NCBI GenBank assembly: GCA_964563495.1
Contig: CAZLYK010000214.1
Location: 1 to 6,802, forward strand
Direction: 5' to 3'
DNA from: CAZLYK01 sp964563495
Lineage (GTDB): Bacteria > Acidobacteriota > Blastocatellia > RBC074
DNA length: 6,802 nt
Shown: in pieces, positions 1 to 6,041 of the stretch
Position numbering within the stretch: position 1 is the first letter of the stretch
Layout of the letters: every line of letters starts with the position of its first letter
Position numbers and translations under genes: made by a program
The notes under the pieces: generated by a model
Databases searched by the model: none
Told to the model about the DNA's origin: nothing
What the model saw: only the letters and a program-made list of their open reading frames with translations

Positions 1-12
1 CCTCCCTGACGG

Positions 13-36
13 TCGTGCGTCTGACAGGACGCACGA
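13..36 (-). terminator. Hairpin downstream of the GMC oxidoreductase gene, possible weak terminator
   Basis: Positions 13-21 (TCGTGCGTC) and 28-36 (GACGCACGA) are perfect reverse complements around a 6-nt loop, giving a GC-rich 9-bp stem. It begins 20 nt past the oxidoreductase stop codon (57-59), where a transcript-ending or 3'-end-protecting structure is expected. No T-run follows on the minus strand, so it does not look like a standard intrinsic terminator. It could instead be an mRNA-stabilising hairpin between this gene and another one beyond the window edge. Confidence 0.4.
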
Positions 37-56
37 ACCTGAAAGCCGCTGTAATT

Positions 57-1769
57 CTACAACCTTCCGGCCTTGAGCTCTTGCGCCAGGTAGTCCATCG
101 CGCGGGCGGTAATCGCCATCATGGTCAAAGTCGGGTTCTGATTGGCGTTCGAGACATAACACGCACCATCGGTCACGAAGACGTTCTTGACGTCCCATGC
201 CTGGTTGAAACTATTGAGCACTGAAGTCTTCGGGTGACTGCCCATTCTGGCGGTCCCCACCTCGTGGATCAAAATACCGGGGACAGAGGTCGGGCCATAG
301 CTGACGCGGATCTCCCTGGCGCCAACGGCTTCGAGCATCTCACCCGCCGTCTCACCCATGTCGTACACCATGTTGCGCTCGTTATCGCCAAATTCCATCT
401 CGATATGCAGGACGGGAATGCCCCAGGCATCGACCACGTCGCGGTTGATGCGGACGTGGTTTTCATACCGGGCCAGGCATTCGCCGAAACCGCCGAGATT
501 GATTCCCCAGGGATGCCATTCGCGGATCCTCCTTTTCAACTCCGAACCGAAACCCGGGATCGATCTGCCCATTTGCAGTGTCTGATTGGAGCCACCCTGA
601 AATCCGTAGCCGCGAATAAATTTCGACTGTTTCGAGGCGGCGTCCAGGTTGCGGAAGCGTGGGATGTAGATGCCATTCGCGCGTCCGAACTGGCCCTCAT
701 ATTTGCTGGTCAATTGCGGGAGCGTCCCGCCTGCGCCGCCGCCTCCGGCGTGATCCATGAGGTAGTGGCCGAGCGCGCCGGAGCTGTTGCAGAGCCCCTG
801 ATTTCCACCCTCGAGCGGCTCGGAATTGAGCAGTATTCGCGTCGATTCGAGCGTCCCGGCGCAGAGCACGATCGTCTTACCGAAGACTTCCCGCCGCCGC
901 CGGGTAATCCCATCGACGTAATTAACACCCTTCGCCTTGCCGGTCTTCTGATCGAGCACGATGTGGCTGACGACCGCGTTCGGGATAAGAGTCATCTTTC
1001 CGGTGCGCTCGGCGGCGGGCAGCGTCGACCCGATGCTGGTGTAATAGGATTTTGTGTCGCATCCCCGCTCGCAATTGCCGCAGTAATGGCACGCCGCGCG
1101 AAAATCCGGGCTGCCTTCGTGAATCGGCTTGGTCAGGATGGCGACACGGCCGATCGTCAGCCTGCGCCATCTGTCGCCCATTTGATCGACGGCTTTTTTC
1201 AGCCGCCATTCACCGCAGGTCAAATTCATGGGCGGAAGAAAGATGCTGTCAGGCAGCTGGGGTAACCCTTCTTCCTTGCCGCTGATGCCGACGAAACGTT
1301 CGACTTTTTCGTAGTAGGGAACGAGGTCTTGATAACTGAACGGCCAGTCGTCGCCATAGCCGTCATGGCTTTTGGCTTTGAAGTCGAAGTCCGACATCCG
1401 ATATGACTGGCGTCCCCATTGCAGCGAACGGCCACCCGTGTGACGCCCGCGGATCCAATAAAACGGTCTATCGGGCGGCGTCGTGTAGGGGTTTTCGAGA
1501 TCGTTGACGAACCACTTGCGGCTGTATTCGTTGCAGGCGTAGTTCCGGCTCTGAATCGGCTGCGTCCGCTCCAATTCGGCTCGATTGCCAAAACCGCGGT
1601 AGGGAAGCTCATACGGCCAGGCCAGCATGTTGTATTCCTTGTTCGGATCGACCTTTCGCCCGGCTTCGAGGACGAGCACGCTCAATCCTTTTTCCGCCAG
1701 CTCCTTGGCCGCCCAACCGCCGGTCGCACCCGAGCCAACGACGATCGCGTCATAGATCTTCTGCGGCAT
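57..1769 (-). CDS. GMC family FAD-dependent oxidoreductase with a four-cysteine cluster
   Basis: A 570-residue, complete glucose-methanol-choline family flavoenzyme, expected to oxidise an alcohol or sugar hydroxyl. The N-terminal FAD-binding fold is clear: GSGATGG at residues 12-18 in a beta-alpha-beta unit ending at Glu35, and a second flavin-contact segment at 112-120 (GGRSLQWGR). The C-terminal GMC domain carries the likely catalytic pair His502 (IHEVGTARMG) and Asn545 (NQNPTLT), 43 residues apart, much like the His/Asn pair of choline oxidase. Cysteines 227, 230, 233 and 237 form CHYCGNCERGC, whose C-x5-C-x3-C subset resembles the [3Fe-4S] ligands of bacterial FAD-glucose dehydrogenase. 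No signal peptide is visible. Related enzymes often pair with a Tat-exported small subunit, but only 56 bases downstream can be seen. The ATG at 1767-1769 has a weak GGGA element about 6 nt upstream. The substrate is unknown; a sugar or glucoside 3-dehydrogenase is one possibility, inferred from overall resemblance. Confidence 0.93.
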   Translation of the reverse strand: MPQKIYDAIVVGSGATGGWAAKELAEKGLSVLVLEAGRKVDPNKEYNMLAWPYELPYRGFGNRAELERTQPIQSRNYACNEYSRKWFVNDLENPYTTPPDRPFYWIRGRHTGGRSLQWGRQSYRMSDFDFKAKSHDGYGDDWPFSYQDLVPYYEKVERFVGISGKEEGLPQLPDSIFLPPMNLTCGEWRLKKAVDQMGDRWRRLTIGRVAILTKPIHEGSPDFRAACHYCGNCERGCDTKSYYTSIGSTLPAAERTGKMTLIPNAVVSHIVLDQKTGKAKGVNYVDGITRRRREVFGKTIVLCAGTLESTRILLNSEPLEGGNQGLCNSSGALGHYLMDHAGGGGAGGTLPQLTSKYEGQFGRANGIYIPRFRNLDAASKQSKFIRGYGFQGGSNQTLQMGRSIPGFGSELKRRIREWHPWGINLGGFGECLARYENHVRINRDVVDAWGIPVLHIEMEFGDNERNMVYDMGETAGEMLEAVGAREIRVSYGPTSVPGILIHEVGTARMGSHPKTSVLNSFNQAWDVKNVFVTDGACYVSNANQNPTLTMMAITARAMDYLAQELKAGRL

Positions 1770-1900
1770 ATTTTTCCCTTTGTTGCTTCGGTTAGTAGAT
1801 AGGTGATTCTCAGGTCTAATGATGACGGCTGGAAATTAACATATCGCCCGGCGCCTGTCACCCGTCACTCTTAAGCGGCTAAATCCTCACAAAATGATCT

Positions 1901-1928
1901 TTGCACTCGCCCGGGAAAATGCTAAAGT
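1901..1928 (+). promoter_or_regulatory. Possible promoter of the zinc-ribbon gene
   Basis: TTGCAC (1901-1906) and TAAAGT (1923-1928) are separated by 16 bp. The -10 matches TATAAT at four of six bases; the -35 matches only in its TTG. The -10 block has the form GCTARARTRTG after a GGGAAA segment, a form also seen just upstream of ftsH, which gives some support. Transcription from here would leave a leader of about 115 nt. The prediction is weak. Confidence 0.3.
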
Positions 1929-1975
1929 ATGGGCTCGTGATTGTCACATGACATGGCTATCTCGTCCTCACGTCT

Positions 1976-1991
1976 GGTTAAGTGGTTAACC
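1976..1991. promoter_or_regulatory. GGTTAA/TTAACC inverted repeat, possible operator
   Basis: GGTTAA at 1976-1981 and TTAACC at 1986-1991 form a perfect 6-bp inverted repeat with a 4-bp spacer; GGTTAA also recurs directly at 1984-1989. It lies downstream of the proposed -10 and 61 bp before the zinc-ribbon start codon, so it could be an operator for a dimeric regulator or a small hairpin in the leader. Six-base arms can occur by chance. Confidence 0.25.
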
Positions 1992-2040
1992 GGACTCCCC
2001 CTGAAAGCCCCAGCAACAATCAGGACCAATTCAATCTCTT

Positions 2041-2046
2041 AAGGAG
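2041..2046 (+). promoter_or_regulatory. Strong Shine-Dalgarno site of the zinc-ribbon gene
   Basis: AAGGAG lies 6 nt before the ATG at 2053. It fixes the start codon and indicates that this small ORF is really translated. Confidence 0.8.
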
Positions 2047-2052
2047 AAATCC

Positions 2053-2463
2053 ATGTTAGTCTGTCCAGCTTGCGGGAGTTCGCGGATTCGTAACGATTAC
2101 AAGCCGGCGCCGGTGTTGCTGCGTGCGCTCGGTATGCGCGCTCTCCTGTGTGATCATTGTAACCATCAATTCCGCGCCTTCTCTTTGCGGTCGCCCAAAA
2201 GCCATGTTTCGCGCCACAGCAAACAGATGGCCGATGTCTTCAATCACGCCCCGGCGGTTGATCTGAATAAACTCAATCGCCATTCTCCCGAGGCAAACGA
2301 AGAATCGCCGCGCCGAATTAGTCTCAATCAATTTGAGAGGATCTCTTCTCCACACCCGCCGGTGACCGGCGAACTGGTCGCGCCGATCGAGCGCGACCTG
2401 AGAACACAGATCACAAGACTCTACGAAGAAGGCCTGAAGGAGCTACCTGCCTCCAATCCTTAG
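2053..2463 (+). CDS. Small zinc-ribbon protein of unknown function
   Basis: A 136-residue protein with a canonical ribosome binding site. Cys4 and Cys7 (CPAC) and Cys33 and Cys36 (CDHC) make a two-knuckle zinc ribbon, expected to bind one Zn2+ ion; the stretch between them is basic and hydrophobic (RALGMRALL). After residue 45 the chain is polar and rich in Ser, Pro, Asn, His and Arg, with no membrane segment, and looks disordered until a short helix near the C-terminus (about residues 110-132). Such ribbons occur in nucleic-acid-binding proteins, in redox or metal-handling proteins and as protein-interaction modules, so no function can be assigned. It is transcribed alone: divergent from the oxidoreductase gene and ended by the strong palindrome that starts 6 bases after its stop codon. 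The coding claim is firm because of the ribosome binding site, the cysteine pattern and the following terminator; the role is unknown. Confidence 0.82.
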   Translation: MLVCPACGSSRIRNDYKPAPVLLRALGMRALLCDHCNHQFRAFSLRSPKSHVSRHSKQMADVFNHAPAVDLNKLNRHSPEANEESPRRISLNQFERISSPHPPVTGELVAPIERDLRTQITRLYEEGLKELPASNP

Positions 2464-2468
2464 GATGG

Positions 2469-2519
2469 AAAAATAGACAGGATTAACGGATTTGAATCCG
2501 GTTAATCCTGTCTATTTTT
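2469..2519. terminator. Near-perfect inverted repeat, probable bidirectional terminator (repeat copy 1)
   Basis: Positions 2469-2486 (AAAAATAGACAGGATTAA) are the exact reverse complement of 2502-2519, giving an 18-bp stem. It continues inward past a single bulged G (GGATT/AATCC) to a tight loop of about 4 nt at 2492-2495. On the plus strand the stem ends in a run of seven T (2515-2521); on the minus strand the A-run at 2469-2473 gives five T. It sits between two convergent genes and can serve both. The TAA stop of the minus-strand gene (2502-2504) lies inside the right arm. Its outer arm ATCCTGTCTATTTTT recurs exactly at 4486-4500, so this is a repeat-family member and not only a local terminator. 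Confidence 0.85.
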
Positions 2520-4409
2520 TTCTACGTAAGGGCGAGATTGAACGAGATAGATCTGATCGCCGATCGTCAGCCACTCGATGTCCTGATCCAGACCGTGGAA
2601 GAGGCGCTCGATCTGCAAAGCCACGCGGCTGAGCCGGCGGACGATTCGATCGGTCAGGACGGCTCGCTCGGTCTCGATCTTCACCTCGCGCACTCCGCCA
2701 CGCTCGTCAAATGTCAGCATCGTATCATCTCCCGATCTGGTCAGGACACGCACGGCACCCGAACGGGGGTGGTAGATCAACTGTTCCGGGACGCTCCGGC
2801 CCTCGACCACGCGTATGCCGAGCCCGCGTTTAGCATTGATGTAAATTGCCTGTCGATCTTCCTTATCGAACGGATTGGCGGTGATCATTACTCCCGCGGC
2901 AGCGGCGTTCATCCCTTCTTGAATCAGGACGGCGGGGTAGACGGCCGAGTGGTTGATCCCGAAACTTTCGCGCGCTTCATAAGCCTGATAGTTCCAGAGC
3001 GAGGCCCAGACGGTCTTGATCGCCTCGAGCAATGCATGCGCGTTGCGCACATTCGGGACGCTGGTGTAGAGCCCCGCGCCGCTGAAATTCGGCAGATCCT
3101 CAGAGTTGGTCGAGCTGCGGACGAAGACGCCCTTATCGCCGAGCAGCGCGCGTTTTCGCTCAACCACCGCTCGCGCGAAATCGCCATTCAATTTTCCGTT
3201 TTGAATTTTCGCACGCAGCTCTCCCAGCCTCTGCTTGCGGTAAGCCGGGTCGTGGTTGAAACGGTCGTGGCCGAGCATCTCCAGGATCTCTTGATCCAGT
3301 CTGTTCTCTTCGAGAAATTGAACGTAATAGAAGAAGGGGATGCTGAAACCGGGCGGCACGATCAGGCCCTCTACCAGACCTCTTCGGGCGGCGTCAGCCA
3401 CCTCGCCGAGGTTGGCCGCCTTCGCTCCGAAACGCCTGGCGTCGCGACGGCGCTGGTCTTTGAGATCGGTCAAGCGCCTCTCGTCCAGATCGGCTTCGGG
3501 CGTCAGCAGATCCGATCTCGCCGCCAGGCGGCGACCCGCTTCGAGCGCCTCCTCGGTCCTCGCCGGCCGCAAAGTGTAACCGTCTTCCCGCGTCTCAAAG
3601 TAGACGAATTTTCCTTCCAGCGATTTGAAACTATCGGCCGCACCCTTGAGATATGCGTTTGGAATCCCCCAACCCTTGGCCAGCAGGTTGACGTGCGCGA
3701 GCGGCGTCGAGAAGCTGGTGGTGATCATGCCGGAAAGCGGCGTGAGCGAGATCGGCGGTTCGCGAAAAATGACGATCTCGTTGCGATCGATGATCGTCTC
3801 CTCGGTCAACCGATCGACCACTCGCAGGACGCCGGCGTTCCGCGCCAGGTTGAGCGGCAAATAATCCTCGGGCGGGTTGATCTCAGCCGGCAACAGTCGC
3901 GGGACGTCCCCCAGTCGGGCAGAGGCTTCTTCCTGATGGGCCGAGTTGGGTTTGAAATAGAGCGGCGCAAAGAATCCGCCGCTCAGCAGCCGGTACGCCT
4001 CCAGCGTTATCTCGGAAGTCGCCAGATCACCCTCCCAAAACTCGAAGGTGTATTTACCGATCTTGGTTTGAAAAGCGATCGTGCCCAGAATGAACCGGCG
4101 ATTCGTCTCAAGGTAGTTGCGCCGGAAAAATTCGCGCCCGCGCTCAAGCGTGAGATAATTGGCGTTGGCGAATTCGCCGTGAAACGAATAACGCTTGGAG
4201 TTGATATAGTAGACACGCCTCGCCCCTCGATCGATGACGAACATGAGGTGCGGCAGAGCGGAAAAGCGGCCTTGATAATAAACGCGCGAGAGCCGGTTGA
4301 ACTCCGCCTGCGAATTGACGCGCGTCTGGTATCGAGGCGCAGCTCCCGAGGCCGGGCTTAGGTTCTGCACCAATGAGATCGTGATCATTGTCAGCCAGAT
4401 AAATTTCAT
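2502..4409 (-). CDS. Exported PEP-synthase-like dikinase: phosphohistidine domain followed by ATP-grasp domain
   Basis: A 635-residue protein from the ATG at 4407-4409. Residues 1 to about 24 form a signal peptide (MK, hydrophobic core, then SPASGA-AP). Residues 25-190 are a tyrosine- and arginine-rich domain I do not recognise. Next comes a swivelling phosphohistidine domain (about 195-280) with His239 in TPLAHVNLLAKGWGIPN. The C-terminal half (about 325-628) is the PEP synthase/PPDK ATP-grasp domain, with residues matching the known ATP ligands: Lys330, Arg431 (RSSTNSEDLP), Asp610 and Glu612 (DIEW), Gln624 and Arg626 (QSRP). The PEP/pyruvate barrel is absent, and the domain order is the reverse of PEP synthase but like alpha-glucan water dikinase. 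It probably moves phosphate from ATP through the histidine to an unknown acceptor; calling it PEP synthase would be wrong. A longer start at 4487 would add 26 residues encoded by the repeat. The last residues (KNRQD) and the stop codon also lie in repeat sequence. No Shine-Dalgarno site is visible. Confidence 0.85.
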   Translation of the reverse strand: MKFIWLTMITISLVQNLSPASGAAPRYQTRVNSQAEFNRLSRVYYQGRFSALPHLMFVIDRGARRVYYINSKRYSFHGEFANANYLTLERGREFFRRNYLETNRRFILGTIAFQTKIGKYTFEFWEGDLATSEITLEAYRLLSGGFFAPLYFKPNSAHQEEASARLGDVPRLLPAEINPPEDYLPLNLARNAGVLRVVDRLTEETIIDRNEIVIFREPPISLTPLSGMITTSFSTPLAHVNLLAKGWGIPNAYLKGAADSFKSLEGKFVYFETREDGYTLRPARTEEALEAGRRLAARSDLLTPEADLDERRLTDLKDQRRRDARRFGAKAANLGEVADAARRGLVEGLIVPPGFSIPFFYYVQFLEENRLDQEILEMLGHDRFNHDPAYRKQRLGELRAKIQNGKLNGDFARAVVERKRALLGDKGVFVRSSTNSEDLPNFSGAGLYTSVPNVRNAHALLEAIKTVWASLWNYQAYEARESFGINHSAVYPAVLIQEGMNAAAAGVMITANPFDKEDRQAIYINAKRGLGIRVVEGRSVPEQLIYHPRSGAVRVLTRSGDDTMLTFDERGGVREVKIETERAVLTDRIVRRLSRVALQIERLFHGLDQDIEWLTIGDQIYLVQSRPYVEKNRQD

Positions 4410-4416
4410 TTGGATC

Positions 4417-4500
4417 GACAGGATCAACCAGGGTTCGAGAAGACGTAACAAGATTTTCCTGTTCAATCCTATAAAAATCTTGTTCATCCTGTCTATTTTT
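4417..4500. repeat. Diverged copy of the ATCCTGTCTATTTTT palindromic repeat (copy 2)
   Basis: This copy fills most of the 97-bp gap between two divergent start codons. Outer arms GACAGGATCAAC (4417-4428) and GTTCATCCTGTC (4482-4493) pair with one mismatch. Inside them AACAAGATTTT (4447-4457) and AAAATCTTGTT (4474-4484) form a perfect 11-bp stem with a 16-nt loop. ATCCTGTCTATTTTT (4486-4500) is identical to 2505-2519 in copy 1. The element carries no ORF or transposase and is too short to move by itself, so it resembles a non-autonomous palindromic intergenic repeat. Confidence 0.7.
4468..4495 (-). promoter_or_regulatory. Possible promoter of the exported dikinase-like gene, inside the repeat
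   Basis: Read on the minus strand, TAGACA (4490-4495, five of six matches to TTGACA) and TATAGG (4468-4473, four of six matches to TATAAT) are 16 bp apart. Transcription would start near 4461, giving a leader of about 50 nt before the ATG at 4409 and excluding the longer start at 4487. The whole unit lies inside repeat copy 2. This is a motif match only. Confidence 0.3.
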
Positions 4501-4506
4501 ATTCAT

Positions 4507-5937
4507 ATGACCAGACTCGAGCAGAAACTTAGATCCGCATTGGGGCGTTTGGGAATCGGCCTGGGATCCTCGGTCATCGTCGCCGTCTCGGGAGGCGCGG
4601 ATTCGACCTCCCTGCTCGATGCGCTGGTCCGCTTGCGCGAATCGGAGGATGGTCCGAATAAGATCATCGCGGCTCATCTCAATCACCGGCTGCGACGGGA
4701 AGAGTCGGATCTGGATGAGCAATTTGTCAGAGACCTTGCGGCCCGGTTCAACCTGGAGTGCCTGGTCGAGCGCGCCGGTGTCGCGGAGCAAGCGGCCCGG
4801 GAGAAAAAGAACCTGGAAGCGACGGCGCGACATCTTCGTTATCAATTTCTGCGGCGAGTTGCTGAGAGAACAGCGACGGAGATTGTCCTGACCGCTCATA
4901 CGCTCGATGATCAATCCGAGACCGTGATCATGCGCCTGCTTCGCGGCAGCGGCACCGAAGGACTGCGCGGGATCATGCCGATCAGACCGCTTGGTCAAAA
5001 GGTCAGATTGATCCGCCCGATGCTCGATATCTCGCGCCGCGAAGTCCTCGCTCACTGCGAATTCCATCGCCTGGATTTTCGCTCCGACAGCTCCAACCTT
5101 TCAATCGATTACACCCGCAATCGCGTCCGCCACGAGCTTATGCCGCTGCTGCGAACTTTCAACCCCCGCGTTGATCAGACAATCGCCCGCACCGCCCGGC
5201 TGCTCTACCAGGATGAAGATTATTTGCAGCAGGTCTCAGCCGAGCTGCTGAACTCTGCCCGCCGGCGGACGGCGCTCGCCATTGAGCCGTTGCTCTCGGC
5301 TCACGGTTCGATCAGACGCCGCGTCCTGCGAGCGTGGCTGCTCGAAACGCGAGGCGGCTTGCAACGGTTGGAAGCTGCCCATTTCGCCGCGCTTGAGAAC
5401 CTGATCACACACAGCCAGAGCGGCCGCTCGATCGAACTCCCCGATCGCTCGATCGTGACCAGAGAGTTTGACCATCTGACCTTCTCACGCTCGGGTAAGA
5501 ATCTTTCAACATCTTTGCCGCCGGTCAGCCTGAAAGCCGGAGAAACGCTCAAGTTTGGAAATTTCATATTTATTTGGCGCCGCATCGTTTCACGTGAAAG
5601 CACTCAGGTATCGTCTCAGGGAGAGCCAGGTATCTATCTGGCATTATTGCGCGACGGACCCGAAACCGAAAATTTGAAGTTGAGAGTCCGCGCGCCCGGT
5701 GATGCGTATCTGCCTGCCGGAAGTCGGCACAAAACCAAGCTCAAAACATTAATGATTCGCCACAAAATTCCGCTTTCGGAGCGCGATAATTATCCCTTGC
5801 TGGTGACCGGGGATGACCAGATTATCTGGTCTCCGGGGTTGCCGGTTGCACAGCCGTTTGCGCTGCCGCCAGAAGCCGGTCGGGACGAGGCCGGACGGAG
5901 AGTTCTGGTGAGGGCAGAGAAGGTCGGGCAGAACTGA
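4507..5937 (+). CDS. tilS: tRNA(Ile)-lysidine synthetase
   Basis: A 476-residue cytoplasmic enzyme that uses ATP and lysine to convert the wobble cytidine (C34) of the CAU-anticodon tRNA-Ile to lysidine, changing its decoding from AUG to AUA; it is normally essential. The N-terminal N-type ATP pyrophosphatase domain has the PP-loop SGGADS at residues 28-33 and the conserved HTLDDQSETVIMRLLRGSG at 131-149. The family segment DSSN...TRNRVRHELMP lies at 194-213. A substrate-binding middle region follows (about 255-330), then the TilS C-terminal domain (about 388-455, LKLRVRAPGD). The length is normal for a full-size TilS. The open frame extends upstream to 4297, but the first 70 codons run through the repeat and antisense to the divergent gene, so ATG 4507 is preferred. 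No Shine-Dalgarno site precedes it; the upstream bases are the T-rich end of repeat copy 2. It is followed in the same direction by ftsH after 131 bp. Confidence 0.96.
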   Translation: MTRLEQKLRSALGRLGIGLGSSVIVAVSGGADSTSLLDALVRLRESEDGPNKIIAAHLNHRLRREESDLDEQFVRDLAARFNLECLVERAGVAEQAAREKKNLEATARHLRYQFLRRVAERTATEIVLTAHTLDDQSETVIMRLLRGSGTEGLRGIMPIRPLGQKVRLIRPMLDISRREVLAHCEFHRLDFRSDSSNLSIDYTRNRVRHELMPLLRTFNPRVDQTIARTARLLYQDEDYLQQVSAELLNSARRRTALAIEPLLSAHGSIRRRVLRAWLLETRGGLQRLEAAHFAALENLITHSQSGRSIELPDRSIVTREFDHLTFSRSGKNLSTSLPPVSLKAGETLKFGNFIFIWRRIVSRESTQVSSQGEPGIYLALLRDGPETENLKLRVRAPGDAYLPAGSRHKTKLKTLMIRHKIPLSERDNYPLLVTGDDQIIWSPGLPVAQPFALPPEAGRDEAGRRVLVRAEKVGQN

Positions 5938-6035
5938 GACGTGACCCGGTAAACGATAATATTGAAACCTTATCCAGTCACTTGCCGTCACCAACTTTAC
6001 CTGGAAAATGGCGAGCGAAAATCGGGGAAATAGGC

Positions 6036-6041
6036 TAGAAT
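6036..6041 (+). promoter_or_regulatory. Possible -10 element of ftsH
   Basis: TAGAAT matches TATAAT at five of six bases and would start transcription about 20 nt before the ftsH start codon. No good -35 hexamer stands 16-18 bp upstream, but a GGGGAAA block precedes it, as at the zinc-ribbon gene. It suggests that ftsH can be transcribed separately from tilS. Confidence 0.35.

Larger units (their letters stand above)
1770..2052. other. Divergent intergenic region between the oxidoreductase and zinc-ribbon genes
   Basis: This 283-bp stretch holds no convincing coding sequence on either strand. It must contain promoters for both divergent genes. On the plus strand there is a -10-like TAAAGT at 1923-1928, an inverted repeat GGTTAA-gtgg-TTAACC at 1976-1991, and an excellent ribosome binding site at 2041-2046. 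On the minus strand I could not find a -35/-10 pair good enough to call. I recognise no riboswitch or small RNA. Confidence 0.6.

Noticed and set aside
234..1265. 343-codon open frame on the plus strand antisense to the GMC oxidoreductase
   Set aside because: It is a shadow of the oxidoreductase codons; no ribosome binding site or recognisable motif supports it.
1861..2052. Riboswitch in the leader of the zinc-ribbon gene
   Set aside because: I could not match the sequence to any riboswitch core I know; only short, chance-level pairings are visible.
2538..4361. 607-codon open frame on the plus strand antisense to the dikinase-like gene
   Set aside because: It lies wholly opposite a gene with clear conserved motifs. 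Its translation shows no domain, and long antisense frames are common in GC-rich DNA.
4410..4487. 26-codon N-terminal extension of the dikinase-like protein (start at 4487)
   Set aside because: The extension is encoded almost entirely by repeat copy 2, and a proper signal peptide begins at the ATG at 4409. A candidate promoter would also start transcription downstream of 4487.
2469..4500. CRISPR array or composite transposon formed by the repeats
   Set aside because: There are only two diverged copies about 2 kb apart, with no spacers, no cas genes, no transposase and no visible target-site duplication.
4297..4506. 70-codon upstream extension of tilS
   Set aside because: It runs antisense to the neighbouring gene's signal peptide and through the repeat; TilS proteins normally start shortly before the PP-loop, as from ATG 4507.
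4144..5067. 307-codon minus-strand frame running from inside tilS into the dikinase-like gene
   Set aside because: It overlaps two well-supported genes in other frames and reads through the repeat; its translation has no domain.
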